From JASFJH01 sp050117725 (lineage in GTDB: Bacteria; Pseudomonadota; Gammaproteobacteria; AKS1), in the NCBI GenBank assembly GCA_050117725.1, contig JASFME010000005.1, positions 1-26,446 on the forward strand: DNA of 26,446 nucleotides, read 5' to 3'. Each line of letters begins with the position of its first letter. The first letter of the stretch is position 1. Position numbers and translations under genes: made by a program. Below, in pieces: positions 1-8,221 of this stretch. The notes beneath the pieces are model-generated. The model did not search any database and was not told the DNA's origin. It was given only the letters and a program-made list of their open reading frames with translations.

Positions 1-66
1 ACCCTGTGCGACGCACAGGCCGATTCCACTGGAACAACCGGTAATGAGTACAGCCTTGTCTTGCAT
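1..66 (-). CDS. Short-chain dehydrogenase/reductase, N-terminal fragment (runs off the window)
   Basis: The ATG lies at 66-64 on the minus strand, and 22 codons can be read before the window edge. The visible peptide starts MQDKAVLITGCSSGIG, which contains the TGxxxGIG dinucleotide-binding motif of the short-chain dehydrogenase (SDR) family directly after the first beta strand. This is the normal N-terminus of an NAD(P)-dependent SDR oxidoreductase. The substrate cannot be told from this fragment. It starts 20 nt downstream of the DUF1614 gene in the same direction, so it is probably the third gene of a unit with the ABC exporter. The motif makes the family call good, but only the first beta-alpha unit is visible. 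Confidence 0.75.
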   Translation of the reverse strand, partial: MQDKAVLITGCSSGIGLCVAQG

Positions 67-86
67 GTGCGCAGTATAAACGTGAT

Positions 87-752
87 TCAGGCCAACAGCA
101 CGGCAACGATACCGGTAATGAAGATGCCGTCAAAGGTACCGGCACCGCCAATCGCGGCCACCGGCGTGCCAATCTTGCCGATATCGTGCAACTTCAGCAG
201 GTCCGCACCGATCACAACACCGAGTGTGCCACTGATATAGGCAAGCGGTGCGCTCAGCTCCGGGTTGAGGAGAAGTGCGACCAGGGCCGCGGTAATTGGT
301 GCGACGAAAATCGGCATGCCAATGCCGAGTCCCGGGATCGGGCGGCTCAACAGGTAAGACATGGTGGCGACCACCGTGACACCGGCAATCACGTCGAACA
401 CGGCAAGCGGGTTTATTGTCAACAGGTACAGTGAGAACGTCACTGGTACAAGACAGCCACCGACGTTTACGGCAATCAGCGTCTTGCCCTGAAAGTCTGC
501 CGTCCGGCGGTGCAACAGGCCGCGGAACAGGGGATGGACCGGGATCTCAACCGGCCTGTCGGTCTTTATCGTAAACAGCGGCAGGTTGATGACGCTGCCA
601 AACAAGGAAATCATCAGGAGTAAATAGGCGCGACCCGGGGACAGTCCGAGTTTGTCGAAGGCGATGCGCAGGATACCGAGGTGGATCAAGGTAATAAACA
701 CGGCGAGCAGGCCGATAAAAATCAGCATATGTGGTGGTGAGATACGTGGCAT
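87..752 (-). CDS. DUF1614 family membrane protein
   Basis: A 221-residue, very hydrophobic protein with about six predicted membrane segments. It starts with a segment at about residues 9-30, followed by segments near 38-60, 90-110, 112-135, 148-165 and 170-190, and a glycine-rich C-terminal end. The motif IGGAGTFDGIF close to the C-terminus is what I associate with the DUF1614 family, an uncharacterised membrane family of bacteria and archaea. It starts 6 nt after the ABC exporter stop codon, so the two are very probably co-transcribed and translationally coupled. No function is known to me; a link to the exporter substrate is only inferred from position. Confidence 0.75.
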   Translation of the reverse strand: MPRISPPHMLIFIGLLAVFITLIHLGILRIAFDKLGLSPGRAYLLLMISLFGSVINLPLFTIKTDRPVEIPVHPLFRGLLHRRTADFQGKTLIAVNVGGCLVPVTFSLYLLTINPLAVFDVIAGVTVVATMSYLLSRPIPGLGIGMPIFVAPITAALVALLLNPELSAPLAYISGTLGVVIGADLLKLHDIGKIGTPVAAIGGAGTFDGIFITGIVAVLLA

Positions 753-758
753 AGGTGT

Positions 759-2615
759 TCAGCCTTCCTGTGCCTGATTGAGACGTTGCTGTTGCTGTAA
801 TGCCCACATCCCACTGTAAATCCCGCCGGCCCGCAGCAGGCTGTGATGGTCGCCGCGCTCGACGATTCGTCCCCCGTCCATGACCAGAATGACGTCGGCA
901 TCGATGATTGTCGACAGCCGGTGTGCGATCACCAGTGTGGTGTGTTCACGCGCCACTTCGCGCAGGGCATCAAGAATGGTCTGCTCAGACTCCGAGTCGA
1001 GGCTCGAGGTGGCTTCATCGAACACGAGGATACGCGGGTTTTTCAGGATGGCGCGGGCGATCGCGACACGCTGTTTTTCGCCACCGGAGAGTTTCAGGCC
1101 ACGTTCACCCACCACGGTGTCATAGCCTTGTGGCAGGCTGCGGATGAAATGATCGATGTGCGCCAGCGCGGCGGCCCGTTCGATTTGTTCGCGGCTGGCA
1201 TCCGGTCGTGCATAGGCGATGTTGTAGTAGATCGTATCGTTAAACAGCACGGTGTCCTGCGGCACAATGCCGATGGCACTGCGCAGGCTGTGCTGCGTCA
1301 CTTGCCGGATATCCTGGCCGTTGATCAGGATGCGGCCCTGGCTGACATCGTAGAAGCGGAACAGCAGGCGCGCCAGGGTCGACTTGCCGGCACCACTGTG
1401 GCCGACCACGGCGAGTTTCTGCCCCGGCGCGATGGTGAAATCGATATCCTGCAGGATTGTGCGCTCGGGCGCGTAGGCAAAGCCGACATGCTCGAAGCGC
1501 ACTTCGCCATCGCCCACCTCGAGTGGCACGGCGTCATCGGCATCCTGGATCTCGATGCGTTCCTCCATGATGCGGAACATCAGGTCCATGTCGGACAGGG
1601 CATGCTTGAACTGGCTGTAGACGATGCCGAGAAAGTTGAGGGGGATGAATAATTGCAGCAAAAGGGCGTTGACGAGCACGAGATCGCCAAGCGTCATCGT
1701 GCCATCGACCACGCCCTGGCTGGCAAGGACCATCATAAGGGTGACGGCAATCGCGATGATCATCGCCTGGCCGATATTCAGTGTGGACAGCGATGTCTGG
1801 CTCTTGACCGCGGCGTCTTCCCACTCGCCGAGCGCCTTGCCGTAGCGCTGCATCTCGAATTGTTCGTTGCCGAAATACTTGACGGTTTCGTAATTGAGCA
1901 GGCTGTCGACGGCATAGGTATTGGCCTCGGAGTCCTTCGTGTTCATCCGTACGCGAAACTGCATGCGCCACTCGGTAATGACAAAGGTGAAGCCGATATA
2001 GGTGATCACCGCGAGTACGGTGACCACGGTAAACCAGATGCTGTATTGCGTGAGCAGGATACCGGCAATCAGGGTAATCTCGACCAGGGTCGGCAGTATA
2101 CTGAAGGCCAGGTAGTTGAGCAGCGAGCTGACACCGCGCGTGCCCCGGTCAAGGTCGCGTGAGATGGCCCCGGTCTTGCGATCCAGGTGAAAGCGCAGTG
2201 ATAGCGTATGCAGTCGCTCGAGGATGCGTTGCGAGACCTTGCGCATCGCGCCGTGCCGGACCCGGGCAAACACCGAGTCGCGCAGCTCATTGAACAGCGA
2301 GCTGGCCAGCCGCAGCAGACCATAGGCGAGTAACAGTGCCAGGGGCAGGACCAGTTCACCGGCCGGGGCCTGTTCAAAGCTGTCGACGATGCCTTTCAGG
2401 GCCAGTGGAACACCGACATTGGCGACTTTGGCCAGCACCAGTGCCGCCAGGGCCAGCCCGACCCGGCCGCGGTAGTCCCAGAGAAACGGCAGCAGGCTAC
2501 GGATGGTTTTCCAGTCATTGCGGTCGGCAGTTGGCAGACGTGTGGCGCCGGCGGTGTGAAAGCCCATGGGCGGCAATACCTTATATGTGTTGTGCGAAGA
2601 CAAGCAGTCACTCAT
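759..2615 (-). CDS. Atm1/HMT1-type ABC exporter, fused permease and ATPase
   Basis: A half-transporter with an N-terminal six-helix ABC exporter membrane domain and a C-terminal ATPase, expected to act as a homodimer in the inner membrane. Numbering from the longest possible start (2666), Walker A is GHSGAGKST at 422-430, the signature LSGGEKQR begins at 526 and Walker B with VFDEATSSLD is near 546-557. The membrane domain carries YFGNEQFE near 264, a motif typical of the Atm1 family, whose members export glutathione-linked sulfur or metal species. The start at 2615 is preferred because AGGA lies 10 nt upstream; starts at 2666 (no visible ribosome site) or 2567 are possible. It is first in a unit with the DUF1614 and SDR genes and is divergent from the fmdB-like gene. 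The substrate is not evident. Confidence 0.88.
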   Translation of the reverse strand: MSDCLSSHNTYKVLPPMGFHTAGATRLPTADRNDWKTIRSLLPFLWDYRGRVGLALAALVLAKVANVGVPLALKGIVDSFEQAPAGELVLPLALLLAYGLLRLASSLFNELRDSVFARVRHGAMRKVSQRILERLHTLSLRFHLDRKTGAISRDLDRGTRGVSSLLNYLAFSILPTLVEITLIAGILLTQYSIWFTVVTVLAVITYIGFTFVITEWRMQFRVRMNTKDSEANTYAVDSLLNYETVKYFGNEQFEMQRYGKALGEWEDAAVKSQTSLSTLNIGQAMIIAIAVTLMMVLASQGVVDGTMTLGDLVLVNALLLQLFIPLNFLGIVYSQFKHALSDMDLMFRIMEERIEIQDADDAVPLEVGDGEVRFEHVGFAYAPERTILQDIDFTIAPGQKLAVVGHSGAGKSTLARLLFRFYDVSQGRILINGQDIRQVTQHSLRSAIGIVPQDTVLFNDTIYYNIAYARPDASREQIERAAALAHIDHFIRSLPQGYDTVVGERGLKLSGGEKQRVAIARAILKNPRILVFDEATSSLDSESEQTILDALREVAREHTTLVIAHRLSTIIDADVILVMDGGRIVERGDHHSLLRAGGIYSGMWALQQQQRLNQAQEG

Positions 2616-2659
2616 TGTCACAAAATCCTGTGTCGGGTGAAACCACTTGCTGACAAGGT

Positions 2660-2689
2660 TCGGCATTGGTGGCGTGGATTGGGTATACT
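2660..2689 (+). promoter_or_regulatory. Candidate sigma-70 promoter for the fmdB-DUF502-aspS unit
   Basis: TATACT at 2684-2689 matches the -10 consensus at 5 of 6 positions. TCGGCA at 2660-2665 is a 4 of 6 match to -35 with 18 nt spacing. It sits in the divergent spacer between the ABC exporter and the fmdB-like gene and would give a leader of about 120 nt. Only the -10 box is strong. Confidence 0.4.
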
Positions 2690-2815
2690 TTCACCTGGAA
2701 TGCCGGTTTGGCCGGGGAAGACTGGACGCGCCGCAAGATTGAAAAACTGCCCCTTTCGCCCCATATCAGGACCAGTTTCAGGATATTGATGTTTTTTTTT
2801 CGAGGTAGAAGAGTC

Positions 2816-3091
2816 ATGCCGATTTACGAATATCAGTGCACGGCCTGTGGCCACACCATGGATGTATTGCAGAAAATGAGCGATGCGCCGCTCAGCGATT
2901 GCCCGGAATGCGGCAAGCCTGCCTTGCAGAAGAAGATCTCCGCGGCCGGTTTTCGCCTCAGCGGCAGTGGCTGGTACGAGACCGATTTCAAATCCGGTAG
3001 CAAGAAGAATGTCGCCGAAAAGTCTTCGGACAGCGGCAGTTCGGCCAAGCCGGCTTGCTGCAACGGCGGCAGTTGCCCCACCAGTACCTGA
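2816..3091 (+). CDS. FmdB-family zinc ribbon protein
   Basis: A 91-residue protein starting MPIYEYQC, the standard opening of FmdB-type zinc ribbon proteins. Two CxxC pairs (Cys8/Cys11 and Cys29/Cys32) form the putative zinc site in the first 45 residues. The rest is a low-complexity Ser/Lys tail ending in a second cysteine cluster (ACCNGGSC). The start at 2816 is supported by GAGG at 2802-2805; an in-frame extension back to 2666 lacks a ribosome site and would overlap the promoter region. FmdB proteins are small putative regulators whose role is mostly unknown, named from a formamidase operon. The gene precedes DUF502 and aspS, an arrangement I associate with many proteobacteria, and probably leads that operon. 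Confidence 0.88.
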   Translation: MPIYEYQCTACGHTMDVLQKMSDAPLSDCPECGKPALQKKISAAGFRLSGSGWYETDFKSGSKKNVAEKSSDSGSSAKPACCNGGSCPTST

Positions 3092-3115
3092 CAGCAGTAT
3101 GTCAGGGCCACAGCT

Positions 3116-3766
3116 ATGGGCATGATGCGCCGTTACCTGATCGCCGGATTGCTCGTCTGGCTGCCGCTGGGTGTCACAGTGCTTGTGTTCAGGCTGCTGG
3201 TCGGGCTGGTTGAGCAAGTGCTTGACTGGCTGCCACCGGAATACCGTCTCGAGGTTCTGCTCGGCATGGATATTCCCTACCTTGATATAATCCTGGCCCT
3301 GCTCGCCATGTTTCTCGTGATCTGGGCTACCGGCGTACTCGCCGCCAACCTGTTTGGCCGCAAGCTGGTCGAGGGCTGGGAGTCGCTGCTCGGCCGCATA
3401 CCGCTGGTACGGACGATTTATCACAGTGTGAAACAGGTCGCCGAGACCGTGTTTTCCACGACGGGCAAGTCGTTCCGCAAGGTGTTACTCATCGAGTACC
3501 CGCGTAACGGCCTGTATACACTGGCATTTCAGACCGGATCGAGCGTCGGCGAGGTACAGGACAAGACCGGCGACGAGGTCGTGACGGTGTTTGTACCGAC
3601 CACGCCGAACCCGACCTCGGGCTTCATCCTCATGGTGCCGGTGAAGGATGTGATTGAACTCGAGATGAACGTCGAAGAGGCCCTGAAAATGGTCATCTCG
3701 CTGGGCATGGTCGAGCCGCGGATGTCGCAGAAAAAGCCCGCGTCCACGCCGGTTGATGTTGCATAA
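3116..3766 (+). CDS. DUF502 family inner-membrane protein
   Basis: A 216-residue protein with a short charged start, a first membrane segment at about 7-30 and a second at about 52-76, then a soluble domain. The stretch with GRIPLVRTIYHSVKQV is characteristic of the DUF502 family. The start at 3116 has AGG at 3104-3106; ATG codons at 3122 and 3125 are alternatives that would remove two or three residues. It follows the fmdB-like gene by 24 nt and precedes aspS by 60 nt. DUF502 proteins are widespread in proteobacteria and plants but their molecular function is not established, so only family and location are claimed. Confidence 0.85.
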   Translation: MGMMRRYLIAGLLVWLPLGVTVLVFRLLVGLVEQVLDWLPPEYRLEVLLGMDIPYLDIILALLAMFLVIWATGVLAANLFGRKLVEGWESLLGRIPLVRTIYHSVKQVAETVFSTTGKSFRKVLLIEYPRNGLYTLAFQTGSSVGEVQDKTGDEVVTVFVPTTPNPTSGFILMVPVKDVIELEMNVEEALKMVISLGMVEPRMSQKKPASTPVDVA

Positions 3767-3826
3767 CCGCTTGTCAGCCCTTAATATTCCGCCCCTTCTG
3801 TACCCCTTTAAATAAAGCGAATTCCA

Positions 3827-5611
3827 ATGCGAAGCCATTATTGCGGTCACGTAAACGAAAGTCTGATTGATACCGAGGTTGAACTGTGCGGCTGGGTCCA
3901 CCGGCGCCGTGACCACGGTGGTGTGATTTTTATTGATCTGCGCGACCGTGAGGGTCTGGTGCAGGTGGTCATTGACCCGGACACCGAGGAGGCATTTGCC
4001 CATGCCGAACGTTGCCGCAGTGAATATGTCCTGAAGATCCGCGGCCGGGTGCGTCACCGCCCTGAGGGCACAGTCAACGAGGAACTCGCCAGTGGCAAGG
4101 TCGAAGTGCTGGGCAAGGAACTCACGATCCTGAACGCGGCCAAGACCCCGCCGTTCCCGCTCGACGAGGAAGACACCGAGGTCAAGGAAGAAAACCGCCT
4201 GCGTTACCGTTATATCGATCTGCGTCGCCCGGTCATGCTGCGCAACCTGCGCCTGCGCTCCGAGGTCACGCGTGTACTGCGTGAATACCTCGATCAGCAC
4301 GGCTTTATGGACATCGAGACGCCTATCCTGACCCGTGCCACCCCGGAAGGCGCGCGCGACTACCTTGTGCCGAGCCGCACGCATCACGGCGAATTTTTCG
4401 CCCTGCCGCAGTCACCGCAGATCTTCAAGCAGTTGCTCATGGTGTCGGGCATGGACCGCTATTACCAGATCGTGCGCTGTTTCCGTGACGAGGACCTGCG
4501 TGCCGATCGTCAGCCCGAATTTACCCAGCTCGATATCGAGACCTCGTTCATGGATGAGGAATCAATCATGCAGACCAACGAGCAGATGATGCGTGAACTG
4601 TTCGACAAGGTACTCGGCGTGGCATTGCCCAACCCGTTCCCGCGCATGACCTATGCCGAGGCCATGCAGCGCTTCGGTTCGGACAAGCCGGACCTGCGCG
4701 TTTCGCTCGAATTCGTCGACATCGATGACCTGCTCAAGGATGTCGAATTCAAGGTCTTTTCCGGTCCGGCACAGGACCCTGACAGCCGTGTCATCGCGAT
4801 GCGCTTGCCACAGGGCAGTGAACTGAGCCGCAAGGAAATCGACGAGTACACAAAGTTCGTTGGCATCTACGGCGCCAGGGGCCTGGCCTATATCAAGGTC
4901 AACGATGTCGCGGCCGGGCGTGATGGCCTGCAGTCACCGATCCTAAAATTCCTGCCGGACGAGGCCATCGATGGCATCATGCAGCGCACTGCAGCGGAGA
5001 ACGGCGACCTTGTGTTCTTCGGCGCCGACAAGGCGAGCATCGTCAACGAATCGATGGGCGCGCTGCGCGTCAAGCTGGGCCATGAGCGTGGCCTGGTCGA
5101 GGCGGGCTGGCATCCGCTGTGGGTGGTCGACTTCCCGATGTTCGAACACGATGAAGCCAGCGGTCGTTACGTGGCGCTGCATCATCCGTTTACGGCGCCA
5201 CGCGTCGATGAACCGCAAGCCCTGCATGCCGACCCGGCCAATACGGTATCGCGCGCCTATGACATGATCCTCAACGGCAGCGAAATCGGTGGTGGTTCAA
5301 TACGTATCCACGACAGTGCCATGCAGGCCGAGGTCTTCAAGCTGCTCGGCATCTCCGATGCGGAGGCCGAGGACAAGTTTGGCTTCCTGCTCGAGGCGCT
5401 CAAGTATGGTTGCCCGCCGCACGGCGGTATCGCCTTCGGTCTGGATCGCCTGGTCATGCTCATGGCCGAGGCCGCCTCGATCCGCGAAGTCATGGCCTTC
5501 CCGAAGACCCAGACCGCGAACTGCCTGCTGACCAACGCGCCGTCCGACGTGAGCGAGAACCAGCTCAAGGAACTCAACCTGCGCATCCGCCAAAAACCTG
5601 CGCAGGAATAA
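3827..5611 (+). CDS. aspS: Aspartyl-tRNA synthetase, probably non-discriminating (Asp/Asn)
   Basis: A full-length 594-residue class II synthetase that charges tRNA(Asp) with aspartate. It has an N-terminal OB-fold anticodon-binding domain (about 1-110), the class II catalytic core with YQIVRCFRDEDLRADRQPEF (motif 2), the bacterial GAD insertion, and motif 3 in AFGLDRLVML near the C-terminus. In the anticodon domain it has His30 (within RRRDHGG) and Gly81 (within RPEGTVN). As I recall, the corresponding positions are Leu and Lys in the discriminating E. coli enzyme and His and Gly in the non-discriminating Pseudomonas enzyme. It therefore probably also makes Asp-tRNA(Asn) for transamidation by GatCAB. 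Downstream lies an inverted repeat, then nudB. Confidence 0.97.
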   Translation: MRSHYCGHVNESLIDTEVELCGWVHRRRDHGGVIFIDLRDREGLVQVVIDPDTEEAFAHAERCRSEYVLKIRGRVRHRPEGTVNEELASGKVEVLGKELTILNAAKTPPFPLDEEDTEVKEENRLRYRYIDLRRPVMLRNLRLRSEVTRVLREYLDQHGFMDIETPILTRATPEGARDYLVPSRTHHGEFFALPQSPQIFKQLLMVSGMDRYYQIVRCFRDEDLRADRQPEFTQLDIETSFMDEESIMQTNEQMMRELFDKVLGVALPNPFPRMTYAEAMQRFGSDKPDLRVSLEFVDIDDLLKDVEFKVFSGPAQDPDSRVIAMRLPQGSELSRKEIDEYTKFVGIYGARGLAYIKVNDVAAGRDGLQSPILKFLPDEAIDGIMQRTAAENGDLVFFGADKASIVNESMGALRVKLGHERGLVEAGWHPLWVVDFPMFEHDEASGRYVALHHPFTAPRVDEPQALHADPANTVSRAYDMILNGSEIGGGSIRIHDSAMQAEVFKLLGISDAEAEDKFGFLLEALKYGCPPHGGIAFGLDRLVMLMAEAASIREVMAFPKTQTANCLLTNAPSDVSENQLKELNLRIRQKPAQE

Positions 5612-5616
5612 CACCC

Positions 5617-5696
5617 AACGCTGAGACGCGAAGACGCAAAGGACGCGGAGAGTTTAGCTTTCCTCTGCGTTCTTGGCGCCATTGCGCCTTTGCGTT
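5617..5696. repeat. Imperfect inverted repeat between aspS and nudB
   Basis: The left arm at 5617-5652 (starting AACGCTGAGACGCG) and the right arm at 5663-5696 (ending CTTTGCGTT) are imperfect reverse complements around a spacer of about 10 nt. The arms are built from repeated GACGC/AAAG words. This wording resembles dispersed GACGCAAAG-type repeats that I recall from many environmental proteobacterial genomes. It fills almost the whole aspS-nudB spacer and ends 11 nt before the nudB GTG, so a transcript would carry a long hairpin immediately upstream of nudB. Confidence 0.7.
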
Positions 5697-5707
5697 AGAT
5701 TTTTGTC

Positions 5708-6166
5708 GTGGAACGTTCAATCTACAAGAGACCGGAGTCGGTGCTCGTCGTCGTGCATACGCGCGATGGCCAGGTGCTGGTCATGGAGCGCGCCAGTCCG
5801 CGCGGCTTCTGGCAATCGGTGACGGGCAGCCTGCGCGAGGGCGAGTCCGCGGAACGGGCCGCCTGGCGGGAGTTACGCGAGGAGACCGGTTTGCAAGCCG
5901 GTCAGCTCATCGATTGCCAGCGCACCAACTGCTTCACGATCCTGCCGGAATGGCGTAGCCGCTATGCGCCGGAGGTGCAGGAAAATACCGAGTATGTGTT
6001 CCGTTTCCAGGTTGAAGAGGCCGCGCTGCCGCTCTTGAGCCAGTCCGAGCATGTCCGGGCGCAGTGGCTGCCGCGTGACGAGGCGGCCAGCCGGGTCAGT
6101 TCCTGGACCAATCGTGACGCGATCCTCGACTTTGTTCCCGAACCTGTTAATGACTCAAGCGGTTGA
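5708..6166 (+). CDS. nudB: Dihydroneopterin triphosphate diphosphatase (Nudix hydrolase)
   Basis: A 152-residue Nudix hydrolase. The Nudix box runs from Gly40 (G-x5-E to Glu46) to REL-R-EETGL at 54-62, so the metal-binding glutamates are intact. The start KRPESVLVVVHT and the length fit NudB, which removes pyrophosphate from dihydroneopterin triphosphate early in folate synthesis. The location after aspS and before yebC and ruvC is the usual gammaproteobacterial position of nudB. The start is a GTG at 5708 with no clear ribosome site, because the inverted repeat occupies the spacer. Assignment of the exact substrate rests on context and similarity. Confidence 0.88.
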   Translation: MERSIYKRPESVLVVVHTRDGQVLVMERASPRGFWQSVTGSLREGESAERAAWRELREETGLQAGQLIDCQRTNCFTILPEWRSRYAPEVQENTEYVFRFQVEEAALPLLSQSEHVRAQWLPRDEAASRVSSWTNRDAILDFVPEPVNDSSG

Positions 6167-6204
6167 TTGGCGAAGCATTTCCCGGTTTTTAAGCATACCG
6201 GCCG

Positions 6205-6234
6205 ATGACCGCCACGGTCTAACAATGGTACACT
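6205..6234 (+). promoter_or_regulatory. Candidate sigma-70 promoter for yebC
   Basis: TACACT at 6229-6234 (4 of 6 to the -10 consensus) and ATGACC at 6205-6210 (4 of 6 to -35) lie 18 nt apart in the 111-nt spacer between nudB and yebC. It would produce a leader of about 40 nt. This is a weak, unverified call. Confidence 0.3.
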
Positions 6235-6277
6235 TGCTTTAATCAGTAACATTAACAGACAAGGGTATACAGGCAGT

Positions 6278-7024
6278 ATGGCTGGACACAGTAAATGGGC
6301 CAATATCAAGCACCGCAAGGCGGCCCAGGATGCCAAGCGCGGCAAGATTTTTACCAAGCTGATCCGTGAGATCGTGGTCGCGGCCAAGATGGGCGGCGCC
6401 GAACTGGACAGCAATCCGCGCCTGCGTGACGCGGTAGCCAAGGCGCTCGCCGCCAACATGAAAAAGGACACGGTGGAAAACGCCATCAAGCGCGGAGCCG
6501 GCGCCGGCGAGGGCGAGAACTATGATGAAGTACGTTACGAAGGTTACGGCACGAACGGTGTTGCCGTTATGGTTGACTGCCTGACCGACAACATTAACCG
6601 TACCGTCTCGGAAGTTCGTCATGCATTCAGTAAGTGTGGCGGTAATCTCGGCACGGACGGTTCGGTGGCCTACCTGTTTAGCAAGGCAGGTATACTGAGT
6701 TTTCCGGCCGGCAGCGATGAAGATGCGATCATGGAAGCCGCACTCGAGGCCGGTGCCGAAGATGTCGTGACCAATGACGATGGCAGTATCGATGTCATGA
6801 CCACACCGGAAGATTTTAACAGTGTAAAGCAGGCCATGATCGATGCCGGCTTTGAGCCGGAGGTGGCCGAGGTCACAATGAAGCCGTCGACGACGGTCGA
6901 TATGGACCTGCAGAGTGCCGAGAAGATCATGCGCCTGGTCGATATGCTTGAAGATCTCGATGACGTGCAGAACGTGTATTCGAACGCTGAATTTTCCGAG
7001 GAGGTCATGGCGCAGTTGCAGTAG
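6278..7024 (+). CDS. yebC: YebC/PmpR-family protein
   Basis: A 248-residue protein that begins MAGHSKWANIKHRKAAQD, the nearly invariant N-terminus of the YebC family, and matches the family's usual length. YebC/PmpR proteins are reported as DNA-binding transcriptional regulators, and some members have been implicated in translation of proline-rich stretches. It sits directly upstream of ruvC, its common position in proteobacteria, separated by 73 nt. The ribosome site before the ATG is weak. Family identity is sure; the regulatory target is not known here. Confidence 0.95.
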   Translation: MAGHSKWANIKHRKAAQDAKRGKIFTKLIREIVVAAKMGGAELDSNPRLRDAVAKALAANMKKDTVENAIKRGAGAGEGENYDEVRYEGYGTNGVAVMVDCLTDNINRTVSEVRHAFSKCGGNLGTDGSVAYLFSKAGILSFPAGSDEDAIMEAALEAGAEDVVTNDDGSIDVMTTPEDFNSVKQAMIDAGFEPEVAEVTMKPSTTVDMDLQSAEKIMRLVDMLEDLDDVQNVYSNAEFSEEVMAQLQ

Positions 7025-7097
7025 GCCATGACCCTCTTGCTTACAACAAGCCACAAAAGGCGGAACCAGGCGATGCTGATCGCCGGACAACAGGACT

Positions 7098-7607
7098 ATG
7101 ACGCGGATTCTCGGTATTGATCCCGGTTCACGCGTAACCGGTTTTGGCATCATCGATACAGACGGTGCAGCGAGCCGCTATGTCACGAGCGGCTGTATTC
7201 GTATTACCGGCGATGACTGGGGTGAGCGTCTCGGCACGATCTTTTCCGAGCTGGGCGAGGTCATCGCCGAGCACGGACCGCAGGTGTTCGCGATCGAACG
7301 CGTGTTCATGCACCGCAACGCTGACTCGGCGCTGAAGCTGGGGCAGGCACGCGGCGCGGCGATCTGCTCCGCGGTCAACCACACCATTCCCATGAGCGAG
7401 TATTCACCGCGTGAGATCAAGCAGGCCATTACCGGCAAGGGCGGAGCGGCCAAGGACCAGGTGCAGCACATGGTGCGCGTGTTGCTCAAGCTGTCGGGTA
7501 CCCCGCAGGAGGATGCGGCCGATGCGCTGGCTGTGGCACTGTGTCATGCCCACACGATGTTGACATTACAGCATATGTCGCAGGGCAATTCAGGAGGCCG
7601 GACATGA
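7098..7607 (+). CDS. ruvC: Holliday junction endonuclease RuvC
   Basis: A 169-residue RNase H-fold nuclease that resolves Holliday junctions by paired nicks. The acidic catalytic residues are visible: Asp8 in GIDPGS, Glu67 in AIERVF, and Asp139 and Asp142 in EDAADALAVALCH. The length is close to the E. coli protein. Its TGA overlaps the ruvA start as ATGA at 7604-7607, which predicts translational coupling and shows that ruvCAB are one unit here. The start has CAGGA about 6 nt upstream. Confidence 0.98.
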   Translation: MTRILGIDPGSRVTGFGIIDTDGAASRYVTSGCIRITGDDWGERLGTIFSELGEVIAEHGPQVFAIERVFMHRNADSALKLGQARGAAICSAVNHTIPMSEYSPREIKQAITGKGGAAKDQVQHMVRVLLKLSGTPQEDAADALAVALCHAHTMLTLQHMSQGNSGGRT

Positions 7608-8212
7608 TCGGTCGCCTGCAAGGCAAACTGCTCAGCAAGCAGCCGCCACTCGTGCTCGTCGATGTACAGGGTGTTGGTTACGAGGTCGAGGCCCCGATGT
7701 CGACCTTCTATGTACTGCCTGAAATCGGCGATGAAGTTGTGCTGGTCACGCATCTCGCCGTGCGCGAGGATGCACATACGCTGTACGGCTTTGCCAGTGA
7801 CAACGAACGTCGCATGTTCCGTGCCCTGATCAAGGTTAACGGTGTCGGTGCGAAACTGGCACTGACTATCCTCTCCGGCATGTCGGCCGATGAATTCACG
7901 TTATGCGTGCAGGCCGAGGATGCTGCGGCCCTGACGCGCCTGCCCGGTGTGGGGAAGAAGACCGCCGAGCGTCTCATTGTGGAAATGCGCGATGCCCTGA
8001 AAGACTGGCAGGGTGGTGGTGCCACGTCGCCCGCAACGGCAACAGGCATGACGCAAGCGGGTGACGCGGTGGCCGATGCCGTCAGTGCACTCGTCGCACT
8101 CGGCTACAAGCCGCCCGAAGCGAGTCGCATGGTCAGGTCGATCGACACGACCGAGCTGTCGAGCGAAGAGATTATTCGTCTTGCCCTGCAAGGCGTGGCG
8201 AAACAGGCGTAG
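7604..8212 (+). CDS. ruvA: Holliday junction branch-migration protein RuvA
   Basis: A 202-residue protein from the ATG at 7604, starting MIGRLQGKLL as in RuvA generally. The N-terminal OB domain is followed by two helix-hairpin-helix segments (around VNGVGAKLA and LPGVGKKTAERL) that contact the junction, and a C-terminal RuvB-binding domain with the conserved VSALVALGYKPPEA stretch. RuvA tetramers hold the four-way junction and load RuvB. An upstream in-frame extension to 7541 lies inside ruvC and is not used. AGGAGG is placed correctly before the 7604 start. Confidence 0.97.
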   Translation: MIGRLQGKLLSKQPPLVLVDVQGVGYEVEAPMSTFYVLPEIGDEVVLVTHLAVREDAHTLYGFASDNERRMFRALIKVNGVGAKLALTILSGMSADEFTLCVQAEDAAALTRLPGVGKKTAERLIVEMRDALKDWQGGGATSPATATGMTQAGDAVADAVSALVALGYKPPEASRMVRSIDTTELSSEEIIRLALQGVAKQA

Positions 8213-8221
8213 AGAACCGAT

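Noticed and set aside
843..1652. 269-codon open frame on the plus strand opposite the ABC exporter
   Set aside because: It is a shadow of the exporter gene; the translation has no recognisable motif and the minus strand encodes all exporter motifs.
3485..4387. 300-codon open frame on the minus strand across DUF502 and aspS
   Set aside because: It is antisense to two certain genes and spans their junction, with no ribosome site or family motif.
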